Positions 1 to 8,388 of a stretch of 46,322 bases of DNA are shown here, in pieces. The notes under the pieces were generated by a model. That model was not told the DNA's origin and made no database searches. It worked only from the letters and a program-made list of their open reading frames with translations. Position 1 is the stretch's first letter; each line of letters opens with the position of its first letter. A program made the position numbers and the translations under genes. The DNA is from Paucimonas sp. (GTDB taxonomy: Bacteria > Pseudomonadota > Gammaproteobacteria > Burkholderiales > Burkholderiaceae_D), in contig JAQGMC010000011.1 of NCBI GenBank assembly GCA_028292545.1, positions 1-46,322 on the forward strand, in the 5' to 3' direction.

Positions 1-240
1 AACCCCATCCCCACCCCCGCCCTCCCCTTGAAAGGGAGGGAGCTTTATTGGTCCTGCATAGTCAAGCGGAGCTACGGTATCCCCTCCCTTTCAAGGGGAG
101 GGTTAGGGTGGGGATGGGGTCAACGCATGGGTGCAGGGGCGTTAAGCAATGTGCCTGCTTCAATGGCGCCGGTTCATCCCTACCGTTAGGTGCCAACCCC
201 ATCCCCACCCCCGCCCTCCCCTTGAAAGGGAGGGAGCTTT
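1..240. repeat. Cluster of three REP-like palindromic repeats
   Basis: Two identical 46-bp copies lie at 1-46 and 195-240, with an inverted relative at about 80-121. Each has a C-rich arm followed by a hairpin core related to CCTCCCTTTCAAGGGGAGG, which folds as a 6-bp stem around a short loop. Direct-inverted-direct order resembles a BIME-type cluster. Two further copies lie near 35944 and 37589. No REP-associated transposase (RAYT) gene is visible in the window. Short open frames cross these copies but look like by-products of the repeat. Confidence 0.8.
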
Positions 241-257
241 CCCGGCCCGGCCTGCAA

Positions 258-881
258 TCAGCGCGGCAGCGGCGGCAACAGGCCCGCCTTGCGGCTGGCC
301 AGCGGCGGCGTGCGTGCCACATTCATCACCATCGAAATCGATGTGAAATAGCCCACCAGGGCAGTCAGTTCGAGCACGCCGCGCTCGCCCAGCAATTCGA
401 GCGCGCGGGCATAAGTCACATCTGCAATACCCCGGTTGCGCAGCAATTCTTCGCAAAAGTCATAGACCAGGGCCTGCATCGGCGACATGTCTTGCGGCCG
501 CGCGCCCTGTCCCAGTTGGTCCAGCACCGCCTGGCTGGCGCCGGCTTGCAGCGCCAGCGGGTAATGCATGCACCATTCGAATTGCTGCGCCCATTGCCGC
601 GACACGACCAGGATCGCGAATTCGGCGGTGGCGGGTTCGAGCACGCTGCCAAAGCGCAGGTATTCCCCGACTTTTTGCATGCGGTCCATCAGGTCAGGGC
701 TGCGCAGCAGCGGGATGAAAGGGCCGAACACGGCGCCGCGCGGTCCGGCGATCAGGGCTTGCGCTGCATTTCTCTGGGCTTCGTCCATCCCGTCTTCAGG
801 CAGCATCGGCATGCGCTCCGGGCCGGGCATGCCGGTGGCTGGATCGAGCGGGGGGAATTCTTGCAGCATCGGCGTCTCCAT
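258..881 (-). CDS. Carboxymuconolactone decarboxylase family protein (AhpD-like fold)
   Basis: The product is about 207 residues, roughly the size of single-domain carboxymuconolactone decarboxylase (CMD) proteins. The family core is visible at residues 85-115: a helix with TAEFAILVVSRQW followed by FEWCMHYPLAL, the usual FEW..H..LA signature (F101, H106). No CxxC pair is seen, so a peroxidase of the AhpD type is unlikely; a decarboxylase, lactonase-like or unknown small-molecule role is more likely. The ATG at 881 has a poor ribosome site. An in-frame ATG at 869 has GGAG seven bases upstream and may be the true start. The gene lies 20 bp downstream of the MFS transporter on the same strand, so they probably form an operon facing away from the LysR gene. 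The substrate cannot be read from sequence. Confidence 0.85.
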   Translation of the reverse strand: METPMLQEFPPLDPATGMPGPERMPMLPEDGMDEAQRNAAQALIAGPRGAVFGPFIPLLRSPDLMDRMQKVGEYLRFGSVLEPATAEFAILVVSRQWAQQFEWCMHYPLALQAGASQAVLDQLGQGARPQDMSPMQALVYDFCEELLRNRGIADVTYARALELLGERGVLELTALVGYFTSISMVMNVARTPPLASRKAGLLPPLPR

Positions 882-901
882 CAAAAGGTGGGGTAAAGAT
901 A

Positions 902-2131
902 TCAGTGGCCAGGTGCAGCGCCCGGCGCGGCAGGCTCATCGGGCAGCGCCAGCAGCGCCGCGCTGGCCACCAGCAAGGCTGCGGCAATGACCAGGCCAGT
1001 TGCAAAATCGCCGTCGCGCCCAAGGCCCAGGCTGATCGACAGGGGGCCGGCTATCTGGCCGGCCGCAAAGGATGCAGTCATGGCGGCGATCAATGGCGTA
1101 GCGCGCTCGCCAGCCAGGCGCTTGGCTTCCTGCATTGCGAACACGGTGACCAGCATGAAGGTTGCGCCGACGAAGATGGCGGCAATGAAGACGGTCCATC
1201 CATTCTCGCGCCAGGCCGGCAGCGCCACGCCGGCTGCCATCAGCAGGTGCGCGCCGATCCAGCTGCGGCGCGTGCCATAGCGGCGCGCCAGCGTTCCGGC
1301 AAATAATGTGGAGATGGCAGCAGCCAGGCCAAACACGGGCCAGGCCCAGCCAACCAGCGCTGGGTTCTCCAGCGCGCGCCGCGCCATCACGGGCAGGAAG
1401 GTAGCGGGCAAGATATAGCCAAAGCCAAACACGCCATAGCAAAAAACAAGGCGCGCGCTGAGCCCGCTCCAGCGCAGGGCCCGGCTGGCAGCGGGGTTGC
1501 CGGCTGCCGCCGCGCGAACGCCGCTGCCGTAGCGCCGCCACAGCAGCAAGGGCACCAGCAGCGCGCATACTCCCAGGCTGGCCCAGGCGGTCGCCGAGCT
1601 CGCGCCGGCAGCGACCAGCACCAGGCATAGCAAGCCGGCAGCCGCGACGCCGCTGCCCACGCCGGTGAAGACCACGCCACTCAGGTGGCCCAGCTGGCGC
1701 TGCGCGAGGATGCCGAAAGTCCATGAAGACACTGCCACCAGCACCAGCGCGCTGGCCACGCCTGCGGCAAAGCGCAATCCGAGCATGGCTGGCAGGGCCA
1801 GGTGCAGGCCCATTGCCATCGTCACCACACCGGTCACCAGCAAGCCGTAGCGGATCACGTTCTGTTCCATGCCGGCGATGTAGCGCCCCAGCAGCGCGCC
1901 GACGAGGTAACCCAAGTAATTGCTTGACGCCAGCCAGCCGCCCTGGGCGATGGTCAAGCCGCTGTCGGCCATCATCATTGGCATCACTGGCGTGAAGGCG
2001 AAGCGGCCGATGCCCATTGCCACGGCCAGCGCCAGCAAGCCCGCCAGCACGCAGGAAGCGGTCGTGATGCCGTGGCCGGGCAGGGCGGGGGAAGCGGTGG
2101 CGGGCTTCGGTGTTGCCGGTGTGGATTCCAT
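902..2131 (-). CDS. MFS transporter, YbfB/YjiJ family
   Basis: This is a 409-residue protein with about twelve hydrophobic segments, the normal size for the major facilitator superfamily. The first segment carries GIGRFAFTPVMPMM at about residues 40-54, a hallmark of the YbfB/YjiJ subgroup, and loop motifs such as SNYLGYLVGALLG follow. It is an inner-membrane secondary transporter; family members are mostly uncharacterised and both uptake and efflux are possible. An Ala/Pro-rich tail of about 20 residues precedes the first membrane segment. It is the first gene of a two-gene unit with the CMD-family gene. A LysR gene is transcribed divergently from a 138-bp spacer and is its likely regulator. 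Expression is therefore probably tied to an aromatic or organic-acid substrate. Confidence 0.88.
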   Translation of the reverse strand: MESTPATPKPATASPALPGHGITTASCVLAGLLALAVAMGIGRFAFTPVMPMMMADSGLTIAQGGWLASSNYLGYLVGALLGRYIAGMEQNVIRYGLLVTGVVTMAMGLHLALPAMLGLRFAAGVASALVLVAVSSWTFGILAQRQLGHLSGVVFTGVGSGVAAAGLLCLVLVAAGASSATAWASLGVCALLVPLLLWRRYGSGVRAAAAGNPAASRALRWSGLSARLVFCYGVFGFGYILPATFLPVMARRALENPALVGWAWPVFGLAAAISTLFAGTLARRYGTRRSWIGAHLLMAAGVALPAWRENGWTVFIAAIFVGATFMLVTVFAMQEAKRLAGERATPLIAAMTASFAAGQIAGPLSISLGLGRDGDFATGLVIAAALLVASAALLALPDEPAAPGAAPGH

Positions 2132-2226
2132 TTTGCGGGCTGGTGTTGCAACGGCCGTGGCCGGATCAGGCTTGCAGTCTAGCCCAGGCTGCAGTTTGCG
2201 AAAAATGAATAATCAAGAAGCACCGT

Positions 2227-2239
2227 TCTCGAATCGAGA
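2227..2239. promoter_or_regulatory. Candidate LysR-type binding site (T-N11-A dyad)
   Basis: TCTCGAATCGAGA is a perfect dyad: 6-bp arms around one central base. Its outer bases fit the T-N11-A rule for LysR-type regulators. It lies 30 bp upstream of the lysR start in the spacer shared with the MFS gene, where both autoregulation and control of the divergent transporter are expected. The match is to a loose rule, so it is a candidate only. Confidence 0.45.
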
Positions 2240-2269
2240 TAGACTGTCCAGTGTCAGCAACACCTTTTC

Positions 2270-3166
2270 ATGGAGCGCGCCGTGCGCAATATCGACCTCG
2301 ATTCCCTGCAGATATTCAAGGCTGTCATCGATTGCGGTGGCGTGACCCGGGCCGCAGCGCAGCTGAACCGGGTGCAATCCAACATCACAACCCGTATCAA
2401 GAACCTGGAAGAGCGTCTGGGCGTCCCGCTGTTCGACCGCCACAAGGGCGTGCTGCGTCCCTCTGCTGAAGGCCGCCTGTTATTGGGTTATGCCGAGCGC
2501 TTGCTGGCCTTGTCGGCCGAAGCCGAGGCGGCATTGCGGAGCGGCGTGCCGATGGGAACGCTGAAGCTGGGCACGCTGGAAAGCACGGCTGCGACGCGCC
2601 TGCCGCGCGTGCTGTCGGACTATCACCGCCAGTATCCTGAAGTCACGATTGAACTTGCCACCGGCACGACCGGCGCCTTGATCGATCGCGTGCTCAATTG
2701 CCAGCTTGAAGCCGCTTTTGTATCCGAACCCTATGCGGCCAGTGGCCTGGCGCATGCGGCTGCGTTCGAGGAAGAACTGGTGCTGATTACGCCCTTGCGC
2801 TATCCCGCCGTGGTCGCGCCGCGCGACTTGTTGCGCAGCACGGTGATCGCCTTTCCCCATGGTTGCTCCTACCGGCGCACGCTGGAAGCCTGGCTCAACG
2901 CTGGGCGCGTGGTGCCGGACCGGGTGCTGGAACTGGCTTCGTATCATGCAATCGTGGCTTGCGTGGCGGCCGGCAGCGGCATCGCCTTCGTGCCGCGTTC
3001 GGTATTGCGCGTGGTGCAGCCAGACAAAGGCGTCAAAGTGCATGCGCTGCCGCCCAAGGTGTCGCGTACCCATACGCACCTGGTGTGGCGCCAGGGCCAT
3101 GCATCGATCGCGCTGGATGCCCTGTTGCAGAGCCTGCCGGCCGGGCGCGTGCGCGAGGCGGCCTGA
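2270..3166 (+). CDS. LysR family transcriptional regulator
   Basis: The product has 298 residues, the typical LysR length. The N-terminal winged helix-turn-helix spans about residues 9-66 (LDSLQIFKAV, TRAAAQLNRVQSNITTRI, LEERLGVPLFDR). A two-lobed periplasmic-binding-protein-like effector domain follows at about 95-290, with typical strands such as GTLKLGTLEST and GSGIAFVPRSVL. The ATG at 2270 is assumed; an in-frame GTG at 2282 just before NIDLDSLQ is an alternative. The gene is divergent from the MFS/CMD pair and probably controls it through the shared 138-bp spacer. It ends 26 bp from the convergent yaeQ gene. The effector is unknown; overall it looks like the subgroup often paired with YbfB/YjiJ transporters. 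Confidence 0.93.
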   Translation: MERAVRNIDLDSLQIFKAVIDCGGVTRAAAQLNRVQSNITTRIKNLEERLGVPLFDRHKGVLRPSAEGRLLLGYAERLLALSAEAEAALRSGVPMGTLKLGTLESTAATRLPRVLSDYHRQYPEVTIELATGTTGALIDRVLNCQLEAAFVSEPYAASGLAHAAAFEEELVLITPLRYPAVVAPRDLLRSTVIAFPHGCSYRRTLEAWLNAGRVVPDRVLELASYHAIVACVAAGSGIAFVPRSVLRVVQPDKGVKVHALPPKVSRTHTHLVWRQGHASIALDALLQSLPAGRVREAA

Positions 3167-3191
3167 AGCCCTTGCCGGCAAACCAGCTTTG

Positions 3192-3743
3192 TCAGCGCTG
3201 GCCGGTGGCCAGCTTGAGCGTGGTGAGTTCGATTTGCGCGACACTTTCACCGTCGCCCAGCCAGACCTGGCCATCCTGGATCGTGCATTGCAGCTGCATC
3301 GTGCGCTGCGCCAGCGCAGCAAGCTGGGTGCTGGCTTCAACCGGAACCTGCAGCACAGACAGGTTGCGCGCGCGTTCCAGCTTGCCGGCAATCTGCTTCC
3401 ACCAGATGGCGCTGGCGCTGCCATAGCTGTAGACCAGCACTACGGGTGAACGGCCGCAGGCTTTCATCAGGCGGCGGTCGTCCGGTTGGCCGACTTCTAT
3501 CCATTTCTCGATCGCGCCGGTCAGGTCCTTTTGCCATAGCGCAGGTTCGTCTTCGTCGCTCAAACCTTTGGCGAATACCATCGACTCGCTGGCATTCAAC
3601 GCGAATGCCAGCACGCGCACCATCATGCGCTCGTCCGTCTCAGAAGGATGGCGCGCGATCGTCAGCGCATGGTCGGCGTAGTAGCCGCGATCCATGTCGG
3701 CGATCTGCAGGCTGGCTTTGTAAATGGTGGATTTCAGGGCCAT
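3192..3743 (-). CDS. yaeQ: YaeQ family protein
   Basis: The product has 183 residues, close to the 181 of E. coli YaeQ. The start is set at the ATG giving MALKSTIYKASLQIADMDR, the canonical YaeQ N-terminus; a longer open frame upstream lacks family similarity. Conserved blocks include HPSETDERMMVRVLAFAL (about residues 32-49), the FAKGLSDEDEPALW stretch and IEVGQPDDRRLMKACGRS. Structural studies of the family place it in a variant PD-(D/E)XK nuclease-like fold; the E..D..W and GQPD regions would hold the site. Its cellular role is poorly known. The gene is convergent with lysR and lies upstream of nothing obviously related, about 170 bp from the SNase gene on the same strand. Confidence 0.93.
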   Translation of the reverse strand: MALKSTIYKASLQIADMDRGYYADHALTIARHPSETDERMMVRVLAFALNASESMVFAKGLSDEDEPALWQKDLTGAIEKWIEVGQPDDRRLMKACGRSPVVLVYSYGSASAIWWKQIAGKLERARNLSVLQVPVEASTQLAALAQRTMQLQCTIQDGQVWLGDGESVAQIELTTLKLATGQR

Positions 3744-3916
3744 GGGGCGGGGCGCAATGACGGGTGAAGGAAAGTCCGGGGATGCCGGCACCCGTCGGCG
3801 GCGGGCAGCGAGCGCGAAGTATACGCCATGCAGCAAAGCGGCTTGCAGCGCGGATTACTGCAGCCTCGCGCCAGGCAGCTCGAGGCATGGCCAGATGCGG
3901 CGCGCGGCAGCGCGGC

Positions 3917-4492
3917 TCAGCGCCGCTTGTCGCGCCGGAATTCCCACGGCGGCTGGGGCGCGTCTTGTTGCCATAATCCGCGCCGTGCTTGCCGCGCCCT
4001 TGCTTCGGCCTGTTCATATCGGGCGCGGTCCTGTGGCGACTGCTCGTTCGCATAAGCCTTGTAATGCCAGGCCAGGCCGGCTTCGATTTGCGCCAGCCCT
4101 GCATCCTGGCCGTCGACCAGCAGCTTGCCGACCATGCGGTTGTAGCGGTCTTGCTTGTTCCACTCAACGATGGCTTGCTTGTGCAGGGCGATTTGCGCCA
4201 GGTGAATTTTGGCGCGCCGGTTGAAGGCTTGCTGGTGCTCGGGTGCATCCACGCCTGCCAGCCGCACCTTGTAGCGGATGCCGCTTGCGTCCAGCAGCAC
4301 CAGGCTGTCGCCATCGTCCAGCGCCACCACCTTGCCGGCCAGCGTGGCGGCCGCCACTGGCAGCGCGGCCAGTAGCGCGCAAGCCAGCCAGGCGCCTGCC
4401 AGCAGCTTGCTGCTCCTGCTTGCAAATGAACGCGCCGCAGCAGCGGCATGGCCCTGCCTGTGGCGCATGGCGCCAGCGATTCCGGTTTCCAT
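3917..4492 (-). CDS. Exported thermonuclease-like protein (SNase domain)
   Basis: From the ATG at 4492 (GGGG about seven bases upstream) the protein has 191 residues. A hydrophobic segment at about 29-49 ending in an AAA-type cleavage region suggests a signal peptide. The staphylococcal-nuclease fold follows at about 50-175 and all expected active-site positions are present: D62 in DGDS, R77, D82 and E85 in VRLAGVDAPE, and R119 in YNR. These match D21, R35, D40, E43 and R87 of the S. aureus enzyme. It is therefore predicted to be an active Ca2+-dependent nuclease in the periplasm or outside the cell. The open frame continues upstream without family similarity, so the longer start is not used. 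It diverges from the DUF1304 gene. Confidence 0.9.
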   Translation of the reverse strand: METGIAGAMRHRQGHAAAAARSFASRSSKLLAGAWLACALLAALPVAAATLAGKVVALDDGDSLVLLDASGIRYKVRLAGVDAPEHQQAFNRRAKIHLAQIALHKQAIVEWNKQDRYNRMVGKLLVDGQDAGLAQIEAGLAWHYKAYANEQSPQDRARYEQAEARARQARRGLWQQDAPQPPWEFRRDKRR

Positions 4493-4681
4493 TTTTATCC
4501 CCAAGTCTGCCTGCAACCGCTTCCCGCCGGGAGTATGCCCGAGGCAGCGGCTTGCCGGCAGGCCGATTGCAAAACGTAACAGGCCGGCGCGGCCGGTACG
4601 GGGCGGGGCTAGCTGCTTGCCGGGACGCGCGCCAGGCTTTATTGTGAGGGCGGTCCGCGTTCGCACAAAAAGGAAAAGAAC

Positions 4682-5038
4682 ATGTCCACCGCCGCCATCG
4701 TCGTTGTCGCACTGGTCGCCCTGCTGCACGTCTACATCCTGGTGCTGGAGATGTTTTTGTGGACTACGCCGCGCGGCCGGCGCGCATTCGGATTGACACC
4801 GGAGTTTGCCGCCGCATCGAAAACGCTGGCCGCCAACCAGGGGCTGTACAACGGCTTCCTGGCAGCCGGCCTGGCCTGGGGCCTGGTGCTTGGCGCGGCT
4901 GGCGTGGCGGTGGTCAAATTCTTCCTGCTGTGCGTACTGGTTGCCGGCGTTTTCGGCGCCATCACCGCCAGCCGCAAGATACTGTTCGTGCAGGCGCTGC
5001 CGGCGGCGATCGGGCTCATCCTGGTCATGCTCTCCTGA
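4682..5038 (+). CDS. DUF1304 family membrane protein
   Basis: This is a 118-residue protein with four hydrophobic segments (about 5-26, 55-75, 76-95 and 100-117). The ANQGLYNGFLAAGLAWG block at about residues 51-67 is the characteristic motif of the DUF1304 family of small inner-membrane proteins. Length and topology fit the family. The start ATG has AAGGAAAAG just upstream. No biochemical function is established for the family. It is transcribed away from the SNase gene and about 180 bp upstream of the Rieske oxygenase gene, apparently as its own unit. Confidence 0.9.
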   Translation: MSTAAIVVVALVALLHVYILVLEMFLWTTPRGRRAFGLTPEFAAASKTLAANQGLYNGFLAAGLAWGLVLGAAGVAVVKFFLLCVLVAGVFGAITASRKILFVQALPAAIGLILVMLS

Positions 5039-5089
5039 GCTGGCGGTTGCGGCGTCGCAAACCCTATCCCGCAGTTCGAGTAGTGTTTG

Positions 5090-5095
5090 TATAAT
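5090..5095 (+). promoter_or_regulatory. Possible -10 element upstream of the oxygenase gene
   Basis: A perfect TATAAT lies 121 bp upstream of the Rieske oxygenase start, in the spacer after the DUF1304 gene. No good -35 hexamer is found at 16-18 bp, so if used it would need an activator or another promoter feature. Confidence 0.3.
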
Positions 5096-5216
5096 GAATC
5101 AGGCATGATGGAGCGGCGAACCGGCACGCAGCCGGCGAGCAGGCAACAGGCATGCACAAAGACAGGCCGCAACGACAGGCCACAACGACCCGACAGAGGC
5201 AGGAGACAAAGGCAGC

Positions 5217-6488
5217 ATGGAAAAGGAAATGTCAGAAACGCTGGTGCGCACCGGCCCCGGCACAAAAATGGGCGCGCTGATGCGCCGCTACTGGGTGCCG
5301 ATCCTGTCGTCATCCGAAATCGCCGAACCAGATGGCCCGCAAGTCAGGGTGCAGATCATGGGCGAGAAGCTGATCGCCTTTCGCGATACCGAAGGCCGGC
5401 CAGGACTGGTCGGCGAATTCTGTTCCCATCGCGGCGTGTCGCTATTCTTTGCCCGCAATGAAGAGAATGGCTTGCGCTGTTCCTATCACGGGCTGAAATT
5501 CGACCGCAACGGAAAATGCGTGGACGTGCCTTCCGCGCCGCAGGTATGCGACCGCATGAGCATTACCGGCTATCCCTGCGTCGAACGCGCCGGCCTGGTC
5601 TGGGCCTACATGGGGCCGCCGGACAAGATGCCGGCCCCGCCCGAACTGGAATGGGCGACGCTACCCGAAAGCCATGTCTATATTTCCAAGCGGCTGCAGG
5701 AATGCAATTACCTGCAAGCGATGGAAGGCGGCATCGACACGGCCCATGTCTCCTATGTGCACAAGTACGAAGTCGACAATGACCCGATGCACCGCGGCAC
5801 GCGCGCGCTGGAGTACATCAAGGCCGATGGCAACGTCATCTTCACCATCGAGAAGCAGCCCTTCGGCCTGTCCATGTTCGGCCGCCGCAATGGCGACGAA
5901 GACACCTTTTACTGGCGCGTCACGCAGTGGCTGTTCCCTTGGTTCACACTGATACCACCGTTCGGCGAGCACGTGCTGGGCGGCCATGCCTGGGTGCCGA
6001 TCGACGACCATAGCTGCTGGGCCTGGAGCATCAACTTCCATACAGACAAGCCGCTCTCCGAGCAAGAGCGAAGCGACTTGCAGCAAGGCCGCGGCATTCA
6101 TTGCGAATATGAGCCGGGCAGCTTCCGGCCCAAAGCCAACAAGGATAATGACTACCTGATCGATCGCGTGGCGCAGCGTGAGAAGCGCGCCTACAGCGGC
6201 ATCTTCGGTTTTTCAGTGCAGGATGCGTCGCTGCAAGAGAGCATGGGGCCGATCCAGAATCATGAAGCCGAACGCCTGCTGCCGACCGACAAGGCAATCG
6301 TCATGGCGCGGCGCATGCTGTATGAAGCGGCAAATGGACTGGAGCAGGGCATTGAGCCACCGGCGCTGAATGCAACGATGCAGCATGTGCGCGCGGCTGG
6401 CGTGCTGCTGGACCGTAATGCCGATCCGCTGGCCTGGGCCCGCGAGCATCTGGCTGATGCGACCAACCAGCCGGTTTATTCGATCTGA
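5217..6488 (+). CDS. Rieske aromatic ring-hydroxylating oxygenase, large subunit (phthalate dioxygenase-like)
   Basis: This is a 423-residue non-heme iron oxygenase. The Rieske [2Fe-2S] motif is intact: C69-x-H71 and C88-x2-H91 (CSHRG and CSYHG). The catalytic domain has D174-x2-H177-x4-H182, the bridging Asp and two His ligands of the mononuclear iron. QDASLQESMGPI at 335-346, with D336 as the likely carboxylate ligand, is typical of the phthalate 4,5-dioxygenase and demethylase-like branch. Such enzymes use electrons from a separate flavin/ferredoxin reductase. No reductase or small subunit is encoded nearby, so it must borrow one. A Bug-type binding protein and an SDR dehydrogenase follow on the same strand, consistent with uptake, oxygenation and dehydrogenation of an aromatic acid. 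The substrate is not determinable from sequence. Confidence 0.93.
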   Translation: MEKEMSETLVRTGPGTKMGALMRRYWVPILSSSEIAEPDGPQVRVQIMGEKLIAFRDTEGRPGLVGEFCSHRGVSLFFARNEENGLRCSYHGLKFDRNGKCVDVPSAPQVCDRMSITGYPCVERAGLVWAYMGPPDKMPAPPELEWATLPESHVYISKRLQECNYLQAMEGGIDTAHVSYVHKYEVDNDPMHRGTRALEYIKADGNVIFTIEKQPFGLSMFGRRNGDEDTFYWRVTQWLFPWFTLIPPFGEHVLGGHAWVPIDDHSCWAWSINFHTDKPLSEQERSDLQQGRGIHCEYEPGSFRPKANKDNDYLIDRVAQREKRAYSGIFGFSVQDASLQESMGPIQNHEAERLLPTDKAIVMARRMLYEAANGLEQGIEPPALNATMQHVRAAGVLLDRNADPLAWAREHLADATNQPVYSI

Positions 6489-6619
6489 GCCTGGGTCGAT
6501 AAGCTGCACGAAATCAGGTTGCACCGAACCCCTGGCAAGTCCCAGCTGCGCCTCGTGCGCCAGCCGGGATCCGGCCGCCACACAGACCTGGCAACAGCCA
6601 GGCGCATCAAGGAGACAGC

Positions 6620-7600
6620 ATGGAAAAACTGCATCGATGGATAGCGGCTGGACTGGTTTTCGCGGGAATGGCAGGCGTGATGCAACAGGCGGCGGCGCAG
6701 GAATGGTCGCCGAACCGGCCGGTGCGCATCATCGTGCCCATCGTCGGCAGCACCAATGACGCGCTGGCGCGCATCGTCGCCGAGAAGCTGCAGGCTGCAA
6801 TCGGTCAGCCGGTGTATGTGGAAAACAAGCCTGGCGCCGGCGGCAATATTGGTGCCGACATGGTGGCCAAGTCCGCGCCTGATGGGCATACGCTGCTGGT
6901 GGGTTACAACGGCCCGCTGGCCATCAATGTCACCCTGTTTGACAAGATTCCCTATGATCCGTTGAAGGACCTGGCGCCGATCACGCTGGCCGTCACTTCG
7001 CCACAATATCTTGCCGTGCCAACCGCGTTGCCGGTGAAGAATGTGGCGGACTTGCTGGCAATGGCGCGCGCCGATCCAGCCAAGCTGTCTTACGGCTCGG
7101 TTGCCGTGGGCAGCGCCTCGCACCTGACGATGGAAATGCTGAAGCTGGCGGCCAAGGTCAACCTGACCCATGTTCCGTACAAGGGAGCATCGCCGGCCGT
7201 GACCGACCTGGTGGCGGGCAATGTGCAAGCCGCTTTCATGGTGCCTGGCAATGTGCAGCAATTTGCCAAGGATGGCCGCTTGCGGCTTATCGCATCGAGC
7301 GGGCAAAAGCGTTTTGCCAGCACGCCGGATGTGCCGACGATGATCGAATCCGGCTTTCCTGATTTCATTGCGACTTCCTGGATCGGTTTCCTGGCCGCCG
7401 GCGGTACGCCGAAAAACATCATCGACCGCTACAACAAGGAAATCGTCGCGATCCTGCAATTGCCGGATGTGCGCGCCAAATTGCGCGACATGGAATTCGA
7501 AGTGATTGGCAGTACGCCGCAGCAATTCAGCGACTGGATACGCGCTGAAATTCCGCGCTGGGGTCGCGTGATCCGCGAAACCGGCACCAAGGCAAATTGA
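6620..7600 (+). CDS. Bug family tripartite tricarboxylate transporter substrate-binding protein
   Basis: The protein has 326 residues with a signal peptide (hydrophobic 8-25, AAAQE cleavage region). After it comes the Bug/TctC start, RPVRIIVPIVGSTNDALARIVAEKL, and the GQPVYVENKPGAGGNIGADMVAKSAPDGHTL block at about residues 57-87. HVPYKGASPAVTDLVAGNVQ near 190-210 is the second conserved block. It is a periplasmic solute receptor for organic or aromatic acids. GGAG five to six bases upstream supports the ATG. TctA/TctB membrane subunits are absent here, as is common for the many orphan Bug proteins of Burkholderiales. Its place between the oxygenase and SDR genes suggests it binds the pathway substrate. 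The usual PFxxGGxxD form is here PIVGSTND, an unusual first loop. Confidence 0.93.
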   Translation: MEKLHRWIAAGLVFAGMAGVMQQAAAQEWSPNRPVRIIVPIVGSTNDALARIVAEKLQAAIGQPVYVENKPGAGGNIGADMVAKSAPDGHTLLVGYNGPLAINVTLFDKIPYDPLKDLAPITLAVTSPQYLAVPTALPVKNVADLLAMARADPAKLSYGSVAVGSASHLTMEMLKLAAKVNLTHVPYKGASPAVTDLVAGNVQAAFMVPGNVQQFAKDGRLRLIASSGQKRFASTPDVPTMIESGFPDFIATSWIGFLAAGGTPKNIIDRYNKEIVAILQLPDVRAKLRDMEFEVIGSTPQQFSDWIRAEIPRWGRVIRETGTKAN

Positions 7601-7614
7601 AGCGGGCAACGGCA

Positions 7615-8388
7615 ATGGACAGGCTGGCAGGACGCATTGCATTGATCACCGGCGGTGGCGCCGGCATCGGCGCTGCCACGGCGCGCGTGTTTGCCGCAGA
7701 AGGCGCCAGCCTGCTGCTGGTGGATGCGGATGGCGTGGCGCTCGATGCGACGGTGGCGGCCCTGCTGCGCGAGCTGCCGGTGGCGCGCGTGGTCGGCTTC
7801 GTCGCGGATGTATCCGATGCAGCCCGCGCAGCCGAGGCGGTCGCGCTTTGCAGCGCGCAGTTCGGCGGCCTCGATATCCTGGTCAACAATGCCGCCATGC
7901 GCAACTATGCCGCCGTGGCCGACGCCACGCCCGAAGAATGGCATGCGATGGTGGGCGTAAACCTGGTGGGCGTGGCCAATTACAGCCGCGCCGCGCTGCC
8001 GCTGTTGCGCAAATCCGGACGCGGCTGCATTGTCAACGTGTCGTCCTGCTATGCCGAGACCGGCCGCAAGGGGATGGGCCTGTACGACGCCACCAAGGCT
8101 GGCCAACTGGCGCTGACGCGCACGCTGGCGCATGAGGAAGCCGTGCATGGCGTCCGGGTGAATGCAATCGCCCCGGGCTCCACCCTGACCGACTTCCACG
8201 TCGGCCGGGCCCAGGCGCGGGGCAAGAGCGTCGAACAATTGAAGACCGAGCGCCAGGCCACTTCGCTGCTGGGGCGGTGGGCAGATCCGCAAGAGATTGC
8301 CTGGCCAATCCTGTGGCTGGCTTCGGACGAAGCATCGTTCATCACCGGCACGACGCTGATGGTGGATGGCGGCCTGTCTGCAATGTAG
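7615..8388 (+). CDS. SDR family NAD(P)-dependent oxidoreductase
   Basis: This is a 257-residue classical short-chain dehydrogenase. The cofactor motif TGGGAGIG is at residues 12-19, NNAA at 91-94, the catalytic Ser in VNVSS at about 143-144 and Y157-x3-K161 in YDATK. The C-terminal TGTTLMVDGGLSA ending is typical. A downstream ATG at 7615 is chosen; an upstream TTG at 7597 that overlaps the Bug stop codon adds only six residues. VDAD after strand 2 (residues 37-40) suggests a preference for NAD(H). The gene is 14 bp after the Bug gene and is almost surely co-transcribed. In context it may oxidise a cis-dihydrodiol or an alcohol from the Rieske reaction; this is inference. Confidence 0.93.
   Translation: MDRLAGRIALITGGGAGIGAATARVFAAEGASLLLVDADGVALDATVAALLRELPVARVVGFVADVSDAARAAEAVALCSAQFGGLDILVNNAAMRNYAAVADATPEEWHAMVGVNLVGVANYSRAALPLLRKSGRGCIVNVSSCYAETGRKGMGLYDATKAGQLALTRTLAHEEAVHGVRVNAIAPGSTLTDFHVGRAQARGKSVEQLKTERQATSLLGRWADPQEIAWPILWLASDEASFITGTTLMVDGGLSAM

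Noticed and set aside
3744..3836. Longer start for yaeQ
   Set aside because: The extra 31 residues are Arg/Pro-rich and unlike family members, whose N-terminus begins at the chosen ATG.
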